A DNA stretch of 64,000 nt from the NCBI GenBank assembly GCA_027320425.1, contig DAHVLJ010000008.1, positions 1-64,000 of the forward strand, given 5' to 3'. The DNA is from Nitrososphaerota archaeon (GTDB lineage Archaea > Thermoproteota > Nitrososphaeria > Nitrososphaerales > Gagatemarchaeaceae). A program made the position numbers and the translations under genes. This document shows positions 37,432 to 46,733 of this stretch, piece after piece (the first letter of the stretch is position 1; each line of letters starts with the position of its first letter). The notes beneath the pieces are model-generated. The model ran no database searches, had not been told where the DNA came from, and was given only the letters and a program-made list of their open reading frames with translations.

Positions 37432-37821
37432 GTGTCCGCAAACGCGGAAGTTCTCGAAGAACTCAGAAAAATAAGAGAGCTCCTGACTCCAAAACCTGCC
37501 CCACCTGCGCCTCCGGAGCCGAAGGGGATGAGCGCGGAATTCACGGCGTTCCTGAAAAACTACAAGGTCCTCGGCCTAGCCGTCGCCTTCATCCTAGGCT
37601 TGTACCTGGGACTGTTGGTGCAGGCGCTAGTCAAAGACCTCATCTTGCCGATCATAGGCATACCCCTGAGCAGCATGGGGAATCTGACGTCGCTCACAGA
37701 AGAGTTCGCAGGCCAGACCTTCGCAGTAGGTGACTTCCTGAACGCTGTAATCACCTTCATCATCGTCGCCTTCGTCATCTTCCTCGTCGTCAAGATCGCC
37801 AAGCGATACAAGATCGAATAG
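37432..37821 (+). CDS. mscL: Large-conductance mechanosensitive channel (MscL)
   Basis: EFTAFLKNYKVLGLAVAFILGLYLGLLVQALVKDLILPIIG. Confidence 0.82.
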   Translation: MSANAEVLEELRKIRELLTPKPAPPAPPEPKGMSAEFTAFLKNYKVLGLAVAFILGLYLGLLVQALVKDLILPIIGIPLSSMGNLTSLTEEFAGQTFAVGDFLNAVITFIIVAFVIFLVVKIAKRYKIE

Positions 37822-37934
37822 GGGCTCTCTCCCTTTTTCTCTTGGGCCAGAGTGTGTTTCGTTAAGCATACTGTCAATGCTAATTGCCTCAGCGAGTATT
37901 CTCCGGCTTCTCTGATATCAACGAGGACATCACG

Positions 37935-38576
37935 ATGAGCAGCAAGTTCGAAAAGGGATGGAAGACCCAGGAGACGGAGCCTTTCGGAAAGATGGTCCGC
38001 GAGACGGTTCGCGGGCCTCAGCCGATGCGCCCCCAGATCCAGAAGGCGACCCAGCAGTTGACTGGGGAGATCAACCGACTGGACCAGGCTATGGGCAGGC
38101 TGAAGCAGCGAGAGAACTCCATCTTCAAGAAGACCGTGACCGCAGTCCAAGCACACGACCAGGAATCAAGCAAGGCGTACTCCAACGAGCTCGCCGAAGT
38201 CCGCAAGATGGAGAAGATCGTCACCCAGTCGAAGATCGCCCTTGAGCAGATCACGACCAGGCTTCAGACGGTCACCGACATCGGAGACTTCGCGTCGACA
38301 ATCGCCCCGGCAATCGGGGTGATCAAGAACGTACGCGCAACCCTTGGCGAAGCTATGCCCGACGCCCAGGGGGCCCTCGGGGAGATTGGCGCCCAGCTGA
38401 ACTCGATCATGGTGGATGTCGGCCAGATAACTGGGACGACATTCTACCAAGCCGAGAACAGTGACGAGGCGAACAAGATCCTGGCAGAGGCGTCAGCCAT
38501 CGCGGAGAAGCGCATGGCCGAAAGCCTCCCCGAAGTGCCGAACTCGGCGGGTCAGTCCATCTTCACGTCCGAATAG
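37935..38576 (+). CDS. cdvB: CdvB / ESCRT-III (Snf7-like) family protein
   Basis: Coiled-coil core LDQAMGRLKQRENSIFKKTVTAVQAHDQESSKAYSNELAEVRKMEKIV; C-terminal AEASAIAEKRMAESLPEVP. Confidence 0.85.
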   Translation: MSSKFEKGWKTQETEPFGKMVRETVRGPQPMRPQIQKATQQLTGEINRLDQAMGRLKQRENSIFKKTVTAVQAHDQESSKAYSNELAEVRKMEKIVTQSKIALEQITTRLQTVTDIGDFASTIAPAIGVIKNVRATLGEAMPDAQGALGEIGAQLNSIMVDVGQITGTTFYQAENSDEANKILAEASAIAEKRMAESLPEVPNSAGQSIFTSE

Positions 38577-38641
38577 AAAACCCAAGGCAGCTCGGCGAAA
38601 GCCGGGCGGCCCCCTCTTTGTGTATATGGTTCGGTGTCTCC

Positions 38642-39343
38642 CTACCCTGAAGGTGATGAGGTGTTCCAGAGGAGCTCGAGGAACTCTTTCAGATGGCCCG
38701 CCACCGCGGGGCTGTCGACCCACCCGCACGCAGAGTGGTCAGGGAGGCCTATCAGCGCCACGTCCGAGTCGACCAAAAGGTCGAAAGCGACATGGTTTCC
38801 AGTTCTTGTCTCGACCCCCGGCGGGAGGAGGCCCACCCCTTCGTCGTCGCAGATGGCGCGCACTCTTACGTTCCTAGCTACTGACTCCGCGAGCAGCTCC
38901 ATGATCTTCGCGTCCTCCAAACCCATGCTCGGCGCCACCAGCACCACGCTTTCCTTCGCCCCCCTGAGCATCTCGTAGATCTTCCCCAGGACCTTCTCGC
39001 GTCCCCTAAGCGTGTAGACAAGCTCGGCGTCCTCCGCTGGCTCGGCCTTGTAGATCTTCTCGAGCTCTGCAAACGTGTCTTCCACATCCGACGTCACCAT
39101 CGCCTTCACGCTCCCTGGCTTCTTCGCCCTGTATGTCACAGGCTTCTTGACGACCTGCTCTACCCACCCCTTCCCTTCCAGGGACTTCAGAGCCGTGTAG
39201 GCGCTGGGATAGGGTATCCTTGCGTCTGACGCGACGTTCTTCGGCTCCGACGGGCCCAGCCCTGCGAGCGCGATGTAGGCTTTCGCCTCGTAGCTTGTCA
39301 GCCCGACGTCTTTCAACTGCTCGACGACGTCGGCTCTGTTCAT
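38642..39343 (-). CDS. TrmB-family transcriptional regulator
   Basis: LKDVGLTSYEAKAYIALAGLGPSEPKNVASDARIPYPSAYTALKSLEGKGWV. Confidence 0.9.
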   Translation of the reverse strand: MNRADVVEQLKDVGLTSYEAKAYIALAGLGPSEPKNVASDARIPYPSAYTALKSLEGKGWVEQVVKKPVTYRAKKPGSVKAMVTSDVEDTFAELEKIYKAEPAEDAELVYTLRGREKVLGKIYEMLRGAKESVVLVAPSMGLEDAKIMELLAESVARNVRVRAICDDEGVGLLPPGVETRTGNHVAFDLLVDSDVALIGLPDHSACGWVDSPAVAGHLKEFLELLWNTSSPSG

Positions 39344-39396
39344 CGTCAGGACGACGGCGAAGCTCTTATATAGTATTTTCGTAGCGTTCGCAATTA

Positions 39397-40869
39397 ATGG
39401 CTAAACCTGACTACGACGTCGTCATTGCAGGAGGGGGGATGTCGGGCCTGATAACTGCCGCTTCAATCGGACACTACTCAAAAGGCAAGGCAACAGTCCT
39501 GGTCGTCGACAGGAACAAGGAAAACGAGCCAGGGAGGAAGACAAACAACGGCTGGACGTGCGGCGACGCGACGAGCAAAAGGTCTCTCGACTATCTCGCT
39601 GAGCACATCGGAGTCAGGTACGGCTCCCCGGAGCTCGAGCACCCTGTAAAGGGGGTCTACGTCTATTCGCCCGACAGGAAGTCAAAGGTCCTCTTCGAAG
39701 GCGAAGGGTATCTCTTCAACAGGAAGCTCGCACCGAGGCGGCAGGTCAACGACGCCAAGAAGCATGGGGCCGAGTTCATGTTCGGCGCTACCGCCGAGAG
39801 GCTCATCTCGGAAGAAGGAAAGATAACCGGGATAACGGGGAGGAAATCTGACGGCACCAGCTTCAGTGTGACTGCCAAGATGGTGATCGACGCGACAGGG
39901 TCGTCCTCAACCCTCAGGCGCTTCATGCCCATTCCTTCGATGATCGAGAAGGAAATCGACCCCGACGACGTGGTCGGGACAGGACGCTACATCCTCGACT
40001 TCGAGCCGGCCAAGGAGGACTCTTCCTTCTTCTCGCCGGACTACTGCATCATCCACCTGGACCAGTACATCGCCCCCGCGGGTTACGCGTGGGTCTTCCC
40101 CAAGGGGAAGAAGAAGGTGAACATCGGCCTTGGGGTGTCACACTCCGGGCTGGCGAGGAGGAACAGGCGGTTCGGGCTCAACGACAACCTGCAGAGCCTG
40201 ATCGACAAGTATCTGGCAGACAACCCCGTAATCAAGAACTACTCGCAGCCGGCCGACGACGCCAACGCGGGGAACACGAAAGGGAACTGGCAGGTCCCCG
40301 TCAGGCGCCACAACGACTGCATGGTCGCGAACGGTTTCGCGGTGGTCGGGGATGCCGCCTGGATGCCCAGGCCCATTGACGCCGGGGGGATCAGCCCTTC
40401 TATCTACGGGGGGACCATCCTCGGAAAGGTGGTCGCCGAGGCGCTCGAGTCTGGGGACACCAGCGAAGCGGGGCTCTGGAAGTACAACGTGGAGTACATG
40501 AACACTCACGGGTATCCGATGGCGAGCTTCGAAGTGCTCAGGCGATACCTGCAGACTGTCACTGATGACCAGATCAACTACGGGATGAAGCACTTCCTTT
40601 CAGAGGAGGATGTCGCAGCGATCACAGAGAGGAAACACCCCGAGTTCAACCAGGCTCGTTTCATGAACCCCACGATGTGGTTCAGAGTCCTCGGCAAGTT
40701 CTCCCTCGCCAGAGGGCTGAGATACACCGTGAAAAAGAGCGCCTCCCTTGTGGACATCAATCTGGGTTACCCTGACTCTCCCAAGGGCTTCGCCGACTGG
40801 CAGAAGAGACTGGCGAAAGAGCTCGCAGAGACCGTTGAGAAGTTCAAACCTCTGGACGTAGCGAACTAG
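39397..40869 (+). CDS. Geranylgeranyl reductase family FAD-dependent oxidoreductase
   Basis: YDVVIAGGGMSGLITAASIG; GYAWVFPKGKKKVNIGLGV; FAVVGDAAWMPRPIDAGGI. Confidence 0.92.
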   Translation: MAKPDYDVVIAGGGMSGLITAASIGHYSKGKATVLVVDRNKENEPGRKTNNGWTCGDATSKRSLDYLAEHIGVRYGSPELEHPVKGVYVYSPDRKSKVLFEGEGYLFNRKLAPRRQVNDAKKHGAEFMFGATAERLISEEGKITGITGRKSDGTSFSVTAKMVIDATGSSSTLRRFMPIPSMIEKEIDPDDVVGTGRYILDFEPAKEDSSFFSPDYCIIHLDQYIAPAGYAWVFPKGKKKVNIGLGVSHSGLARRNRRFGLNDNLQSLIDKYLADNPVIKNYSQPADDANAGNTKGNWQVPVRRHNDCMVANGFAVVGDAAWMPRPIDAGGISPSIYGGTILGKVVAEALESGDTSEAGLWKYNVEYMNTHGYPMASFEVLRRYLQTVTDDQINYGMKHFLSEEDVAAITERKHPEFNQARFMNPTMWFRVLGKFSLARGLRYTVKKSASLVDINLGYPDSPKGFADWQKRLAKELAETVEKFKPLDVAN

Positions 40870-40896
40870 AAATACCACTCCCTCAAAGAAGCGGGC

Positions 40897-41295
40897 ATGG
40901 CAAAACTGACGCCTAAGGTTTCCAAGTTCCTGAAGGGGAAACACTTCGGGAAGCTCGCGACCGTCATGAAGGATGGGTCTCCCCACGTGACTCCCATATG
41001 GTACATGATGGACCGCGGCAAGGTGGTCATCAACACCACCAAGGACCGGGTCAAGTATCACAACATCAAAAGAGACGGACGGGTCTGCTTTCTCATCGAC
41101 GACGGCTATCCCTACGTGATCCTCTTCGGAAGTGCCCGCATAGCCAAGGAACGCGACGAGAAGAAGGACATAGAGACGCTCGCCATAAGGTACACTGGCC
41201 TCGCCCAGGGGAGGAAGTCGGCAAGGGAGAGGTTCTGGAAAGAGCCGCGCGCCTCCATCGAGATAACGCCTGAAAGGGTAGTCGACGGCCTGTAG
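40897..41295 (+). CDS. PPOX-class/F420-dependent oxidoreductase-like protein
   Basis: GKLATVMKDGSPHVTPIWYMMDRGKVVINTTKDRVKYHNIKRDGRVCFLIDD. Confidence 0.85.
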   Translation: MAKLTPKVSKFLKGKHFGKLATVMKDGSPHVTPIWYMMDRGKVVINTTKDRVKYHNIKRDGRVCFLIDDGYPYVILFGSARIAKERDEKKDIETLAIRYTGLAQGRKSARERFWKEPRASIEITPERVVDGL

Positions 41296-41880
41296 TCACT
41301 TCATCGCCCGGAAGAAGAAGTCCGTCACGAATCTGCTGTACGACTCCCTGTCGGAGCTCTTCGCGAAGTGGATGTGCTGGAAGATCACCCGGTTGAGCAT
41401 CCCCAGCAGGCAGTCCACGGCCAGCTTGGGGTCGGTCTTGCGGAACACCCCTTTGGAAATGGCCCTGCTCACCAGCCCCTCAGCGATCGCCGATATCCTC
41501 TCGAGGTCCTCTGAGACCATCTGGGCGCTGTGCTTGTCCAGGGTGGCCGAGTCGCGCATGTACAGCCCTATGTCGAACGTGTGTTCCGGGAACGACGTCA
41601 GGTAGGTCGAGGTGAACGACTCGAGCCCGGACCTGGGGTCGGCGGGCTTGGCGGCGGTCGCCAGCTTCTGGATGAAATCCGCCATTGAAATCTGCCTTCG
41701 AGCCACCGCCTCGAACAGGCCCTTCTTGTTGCCGAAGTAGTAGTAGATGACCGGAGCCGTAGTGGACGTCTCTTTGCAGATGTCCCTTACTGAGACGTTC
41801 GCAAACCCCTTCTCGGCGAACATGCGCGATGCGACCTGGAGAATCTTCTCCGAGGTAGCCCGCTGTTCCTGAGCTTCCAT
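41296..41880 (-). CDS. TetR-family transcriptional regulator
   Basis: ILQVASRMFAEKGFANVSVRDICKETSTTAPVIYYYFGNKKGLFEAV. Confidence 0.93.
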   Translation of the reverse strand: MEAQEQRATSEKILQVASRMFAEKGFANVSVRDICKETSTTAPVIYYYFGNKKGLFEAVARRQISMADFIQKLATAAKPADPRSGLESFTSTYLTSFPEHTFDIGLYMRDSATLDKHSAQMVSEDLERISAIAEGLVSRAISKGVFRKTDPKLAVDCLLGMLNRVIFQHIHFAKSSDRESYSRFVTDFFFRAMK

Positions 41881-42017
41881 CGTGGAACGAACTGCGTTCC
41901 AGCTTATTTAACGGTTGAAGCGTCGGGAAACTTCGTCCCTGGCCCGTTGCCGACGTCGCCTACCTCACGGTAGGGTGTCCTTTGCTCGCTCAGCTCTGGC
42001 CCGTTGTGCTAGCTAGG

Positions 42018-43688
42018 CTAGTCGAAGTCTCCGCCTTCGCCGCCCATCCCGCCTGCCCCTCCAGGGGGTCCGGCGGGCGCCTTGGACTTGCCCGCGGCGA
42101 TGACGTCGTCAATCCTCAGTATCATCGAGGCGGCTTCGGTGGCCGACCTGATGATCTGGATCTTGACCGCGAGCGGCTCGAAGACCTGACGCTGGTACAT
42201 GTCCTTGACCTTGCCGTCGGCGGCCTCGATTCCGAACCACTTCCCGTTCTCGGTGGCGTGCTTGGCCCTGAACTCGACTTGCGCGTCGATCGGGTCCATC
42301 CCCGCGTTGAGAGCGAGGGCGATCGGAATCGCTTCCAGCGCTTCCGCGAACTTCTGCGCAGCTAGCTGCTCTCTGCCCGAGAGCTTGTCGGCCCACTTCA
42401 GCACCCTTGCCGCAGCCTCTGCCTCCGCGGCGCCTCCGCCGGCGACGATCGCAGGCTTCTCGATGACGTCCTTCGTCACCATGAGCGCGTCATGGAGCGA
42501 CCTCTCTCCTTCATCCACTATGCGCTGTGTCCCGCCCCTGACCAGTATCGTCACCGCCTTCGGGTTCTTGCACCCTTCGACGAAGACCCACTTGTCTTCC
42601 TCTACCTTCCTTTCTTCGACGTGGGCGGCGAAACCAAGGTCTGACGGAGAAAGGTCTTCGAAGTTGTTGACCACCCGGCCGCCCGTCGCCTTCGCCAGCT
42701 TGGTCATGTCAGACTCCTTCGCCCTCCTGACTGCGAGGACCCCGGCCTTAGCCAGGTAATGCTGTGCGATGTCGTCGATGCCCTTCTGGCACACGACTAC
42801 GTTCGCACCCACTTCGACCGCCTTGTCGACCATCCCTTTCAGCATCTTCGTCTCCTCATCCAGGAACTTCTTCATCATGGACGGGTCGTTGATGTTGAGT
42901 TTCGCATCGAACTCGGTCTTCTCTATCTCGAAGGGTGCGCTGATGAGCGCGATCTTGGCCTTCTCGACCACCTTCGGCATTCCAGAGTGGACTACCTCCT
43001 TGTCCAGCACTATGCCCTGGATGAGCTTGGTGTCCTTGAGCGCGCCTCCTGGCTTCTTCTCCACCTTGACGTTGTCGATGTCGACCCTGAATTCCTTCCC
43101 GGACTCCTCGGCCACAGCGAGAGTGGCGTCGACCACAAGTTTGGCGAGCTCCTCTGCCTCCTTGAATACGAGCTTCGTCTGCATGCTCGTCCTAGCGACC
43201 TTGACCAGCCAGTCCTTGTCCTCGGGACCGACGCTCTCTGCGACCTCTTCGAGCGCCTCCATGGCCTTCCTCGAAGCCTTCGTGTAGCCATCGACGATCA
43301 CAGTCGGGTGGACGTCCTTGTCGAGTAGCTCCTCTGCCTTCTCCAGAAGGGCGCCTGCGAGCACGACGGCGGAGGTAGTCCCGTCTCCGACCTCGTTGTC
43401 GGTGGTCTTCGAGACCTCTACGAGCATCTTCGCAGCCGGGTGCTGGACGTCAATCTCCTTCAACATGGTCGCTCCGTCGTTGGTTATCGTCACGTCACCT
43501 AGCGAGTCGACGAGCATCTTGTCCATCCCGCGCGGACCGATCGAGCTCTTGACGATCTCTGAAATCAGCTTCGCCGCGGCGATGTTGTTCCTCTGGGCTT
43601 CCTTGCCCCTGCTTTGGCTCGACCCTTCCTTAAGAATCAGGACGGGCTGTCCGGATGACGTTACTGCCGGTATAGCGGTTGTCGACAT
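42018..43688 (-). CDS. Thermosome (group II chaperonin) subunit
   Basis: [52 protein letters not shown]-terminal [14 protein letters not shown]. Confidence 0.97.
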   Translation of the reverse strand: MSTTAIPAVTSSGQPVLILKEGSSQSRGKEAQRNNIAAAKLISEIVKSSIGPRGMDKMLVDSLGDVTITNDGATMLKEIDVQHPAAKMLVEVSKTTDNEVGDGTTSAVVLAGALLEKAEELLDKDVHPTVIVDGYTKASRKAMEALEEVAESVGPEDKDWLVKVARTSMQTKLVFKEAEELAKLVVDATLAVAEESGKEFRVDIDNVKVEKKPGGALKDTKLIQGIVLDKEVVHSGMPKVVEKAKIALISAPFEIEKTEFDAKLNINDPSMMKKFLDEETKMLKGMVDKAVEVGANVVVCQKGIDDIAQHYLAKAGVLAVRRAKESDMTKLAKATGGRVVNNFEDLSPSDLGFAAHVEERKVEEDKWVFVEGCKNPKAVTILVRGGTQRIVDEGERSLHDALMVTKDVIEKPAIVAGGGAAEAEAAARVLKWADKLSGREQLAAQKFAEALEAIPIALALNAGMDPIDAQVEFRAKHATENGKWFGIEAADGKVKDMYQRQVFEPLAVKIQIIRSATEAASMILRIDDVIAAGKSKAPAGPPGGAGGMGGEGGDFD

Positions 43689-43788
43689 GATATCACTTAT
43701 CGGTATACAACCAATTGGGGTTTATTAGTATTACGCGGCCGTGTGCTCCTTTGGGGTCCGGGGGTCGCGAAGATTGGTTGAGACCAGC

Positions 43789-44115
43789 CTATCGGGGCGG
43801 CTTCGCTTTCCCTGGCTTTTCCAGGGCCCTTTCTATCTTCTCGGCGAGCCCGAAATCCCAGTCGGTGACCCCGCCCTCAGAGTGGGTCTGGAGAGACAGC
43901 TTGATGGTGGTGTACCTCAAGTTGATGTCAGGGTGGTGTTCTTCCTTCTCGGCGATCGACGCGACTGCGTTGAGGAAAGAAATCCCGTCCATGAAGTTCT
44001 TGAACTCATAGGTCTTGACTATGAAAGGGCCTTCGCGCTTCCACCCTTTGAGATTCTTCAGCCTGTTTCCGACTTCCAGGTCGCTAAGGAGGGCAGGCAC
44101 GGGGTCGGTTGTCAC
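43789..44115 (-). CDS. Pterin-4a-carbinolamine dehydratase (DCoH/PCD), GTG start
   Basis: EVGNRLKNLKGWKREGPFIVKTYEFKNFMDGISFLNAVASIAEKEEHHPDINLRYTTIKLSLQTHSEGGVTDWDFGLAEKI. Confidence 0.88.
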   Translation of the reverse strand: MTTDPVPALLSDLEVGNRLKNLKGWKREGPFIVKTYEFKNFMDGISFLNAVASIAEKEEHHPDINLRYTTIKLSLQTHSEGGVTDWDFGLAEKIERALEKPGKAKPPR

Positions 44116-44197
44116 ATGGTTTCGTATATAATTTAGCGAACAGGCAACTGCAATTGACAGAGCCCGTTTACCAACTGGATGCTGGTGATGATGACGG

Positions 44198-44521
44198 TTG
44201 CAGGAAAAGAGGATCATCCATTCGGCTGTCTCATCCGCCGCAAGGGTCGCCGATGCGAAATCGGGGGTGGCCACGAGCCTCGACTCTGGAATCACGAAGT
44301 CCAAAGTGAATGACGTGATCAAGCCCAGATCGCCTAGCTCGGCGATGAAGAAAGCAGGCATCGCGTTGATCGTCGGCGTTCCCGATCCGATCACCGCCGT
44401 CCCTGGCGTGGCCCTGGTCGCGGCTTCGTATGCGTCGAAGCGCAAGGAGCCAGCGAGTCTCGCAGACCTCGCCGCGGAAACAAGGAAGTTACTTCGTGAC
44501 TTACAGAGTTTGAGCCTTTAA
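44198..44521 (+). CDS. Hypothetical protein with one hydrophobic segment
   Basis: ORF continuing to a stop at 44521; KKAGIALIVGVPDPITAVPGVALVAASYASKRKEP. Confidence 0.5.
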   Translation: MQEKRIIHSAVSSAARVADAKSGVATSLDSGITKSKVNDVIKPRSPSSAMKKAGIALIVGVPDPITAVPGVALVAASYASKRKEPASLADLAAETRKLLRDLQSLSL

Positions 44522-44548
44522 GTATCTGGGTGGCCTCCGCGGCGTTCA

Positions 44549-44842
44549 ATGGAACTGAAGCCGGCGAAAGGCATCAAGGTCAAGGTCAACGCCATGCGCG
44601 AGGCTATCTTCGGCGAAGAGTCAGTCGGCGTGCAAAAGATAACGATAAGCGACGGTTCGAGGTCAGGCGTGATGACGGGGCGCACACTGGTGGGTTTCTG
44701 CGAGGTGGAGATGCCGAAACTTGATGGGCACAGCCACTGGTATCCTGTCGAAGACCTGGCAGGCGAGCACGGCGAAAAGATAGTGGAAGAAGAGATCCCG
44801 ATAGAGCTGGACGAAGACGAAGGACCAGAAGAGGACTCCTAG
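44549..44842 (+). CDS. Hypothetical acidic-tailed protein
   Basis: 97 aa; coupled to the following ORF. Confidence 0.6.
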   Translation: MELKPAKGIKVKVNAMREAIFGEESVGVQKITISDGSRSGVMTGRTLVGFCEVEMPKLDGHSHWYPVEDLAGEHGEKIVEEEIPIELDEDEGPEEDS

Positions 44843-44843
44843 C

Positions 44844-45176
44844 GTGCCGACGGCCACCGCGGCCGAGCTAGTGTTCGTGGTGGACGTCTCTTCCCTAACG
44901 AAGAAAGGGTTCGTGGGCTCATCCACATATCAAGGCAAGAGGGTGGACTTTTCGTTCGACGACGGGGCAGACGGAGTATACCTGACGCCTCAGATGACTG
45001 CACGGATGCATGTCAGGAAAGGGTCGAAGGTCATGGTCGCGCTGGAGGACGGTGCGGCTCTTTTCGTTGAGCTTTCAGTCGCGGGGACATCGAAGGCGCC
45101 CCGGATTTCCGACCAGAGGGTGTACTACGCGATCGGCCATGAAGGCGGGGCGATACTGCGCATCCGAAAGTCTTAG
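44844..45176 (+). CDS. Hypothetical beta-rich protein, GTG start
   Basis: 110 aa, one base after the previous stop. Confidence 0.6.
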   Translation: MPTATAAELVFVVDVSSLTKKGFVGSSTYQGKRVDFSFDDGADGVYLTPQMTARMHVRKGSKVMVALEDGAALFVELSVAGTSKAPRISDQRVYYAIGHEGGAILRIRKS

Positions 45177-45937
45177 TGGAACACGGCGTCGCTGTCCGAG
45201 TCAGGCAGTTCGTACCATCGGGTCCTCTCGCCCACCCTGGCCCGCATCTTCCAACCGAAGCTCTTAGGAGCAGTCTCCATGGCCGACATCAGCTTCTGCA
45301 CCCGCTCGAGGACTATCTCCCGCTCCGGGACTTCGTTCGCTTCCGTCCAAGCCTTCAGTGCTTCGAGGCTTTTCCAGAACGTCGTGTAGACGCCCCAGTC
45401 CTTTGAGCACAAGTCCGCGATCTCGTCCCCTTTGATGCCTGCTCCTCCGGACGTCACGTCGTAATCGTGAAACGCAACCACCAAGTCCTTGTATTCCTTC
45501 TCGGTCTTCTCGACGACCTGAAGCTTGGTCATGAGCAACTGGGTGATGGGCAGGGTGTACGTTCCAGCCAGGATGTTCTCCTTGAAGTCGAACTTGTGGC
45601 ACATCACGAACTCGTCTAGGAAGAGGTCGACCCGTCGACTGTTCTCCATGTCGTAATAGATGAGCCGTTGGCCCATGTTCAGTTTGTTGAAGAGCTCCCT
45701 CGGCTTGTAACCCAGCGTTTCCATGATTTTCACGATGTTACGGGAGTCCTGCCTCCTCCCCATCAAGTCGATGTCCTTGTTCTCCCTGTAGTATCTCGCG
45801 TCCATGGAGCTTGGGCAGAGCCTCTTGAAGGCCAGCCCGCCAAGAAGGCGCAGCCTCACTCCTCGAGCTTCTGCCGCGTCTATGATCTGTGTGGCAGCGT
45901 CAAGCGCGTTAGCGGGGACCAAGACCAGGCTCTCCAT
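45173..45937 (-). CDS. Nucleotidyltransferase-fold protein
   Basis: RLLGGLAFKRLCPSS...KDIDLMGRRQDSRNIVKIMETLGYKP...RRVDLFLDEF (GG...DxD pattern). Confidence 0.65.
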   Translation of the reverse strand: MESLVLVPANALDAATQIIDAAEARGVRLRLLGGLAFKRLCPSSMDARYYRENKDIDLMGRRQDSRNIVKIMETLGYKPRELFNKLNMGQRLIYYDMENSRRVDLFLDEFVMCHKFDFKENILAGTYTLPITQLLMTKLQVVEKTEKEYKDLVVAFHDYDVTSGGAGIKGDEIADLCSKDWGVYTTFWKSLEALKAWTEANEVPEREIVLERVQKLMSAMETAPKSFGWKMRARVGERTRWYELPDSDSDAVFH

Positions 45938-46019
45938 GGCAGCCCCGAACTACTTGCTTTTGGATTTAAGACGTGCTTAGCACCGGCGTGTTGAACAGCG
46001 GAATTTGTGCGAAGCCGCA

Positions 46020-46319
46020 CTAGTCCTTCAGTTCTACCGACAGGACGCTGAAGTCGGCCCCGAGGTTCTCCACTCCAAGAGACTCTCCTGCGTCAGTCCA
46101 TGATGCCTCTCCCTTCTTCATCTTGACCACGGTCGAGCTACCGTCTGTCTCCGTCGCGCGGATCTTGGCTGGGTCGAGGTTGAATGTTATCCCCTTGAGG
46201 TATGAATGGGGGCCGATCTTCCCGCCCTTCTTCGTCGTTATCATAATGACTCTCACTTCGGGGTTCTCGAACAGGATTTTTGCAAGCTTGGGCGCGGCCC
46301 TAGTGATGTGGGGCTTCAA
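46020..46319 (-). CDS. Hypothetical protein
   Basis: 99-aa ORF, tightly followed on the other side by another minus-strand ORF. Confidence 0.55.
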   Translation of the reverse strand: MKPHITRAAPKLAKILFENPEVRVIMITTKKGGKIGPHSYLKGITFNLDPAKIRATETDGSSTVVKMKKGEASWTDAGESLGVENLGADFSVLSVELKD

Positions 46320-46322
46320 CCG

Positions 46323-46634
46323 CTAGTCGCGCTTCTTTCTGGCTCTCTCAAGGACCCATCTTGGCTTGCGCCAGAGCTCTTCGAAACCCGCCGCGTCCCT
46401 TATCAGCACCATCCCGCCTTCTTCATCCAGCATCTCGACCGCGGGGACCTCGGCCCTGAACCTGGCGTATTCCGCGTCTGTCATGGTCGCCTGCCTCCTC
46501 CTGCCGATGGAAGCGTGCCAGTCAGCGCTCGTACCGTCCAACGAAAAGAGGACGGATGCGGGCCCGGCCTCAAAGTAGACTCTGGCGTACCTGACTCTCT
46601 TCGGGAACTTGTGCTCTAACGAGAACTTCATCAC
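46323..46634 (-). CDS. Hypothetical protein
   Basis: 103-aa ORF upstream of and close to the 46020 ORF. Confidence 0.55.
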   Translation of the reverse strand: MMKFSLEHKFPKRVRYARVYFEAGPASVLFSLDGTSADWHASIGRRRQATMTDAEYARFRAEVPAVEMLDEEGGMVLIRDAAGFEELWRKPRWVLERARKKRD

Positions 46635-46733
46635 TTTCGCAGGAGCCCGCCCTTGTTATTAACCGGTGTGGCTCACTCATTTAAGTCGCCGGAGAAGGGG
46701 AGGGCAGAGTGAAAATCGAAGGACCTTCAGCCG

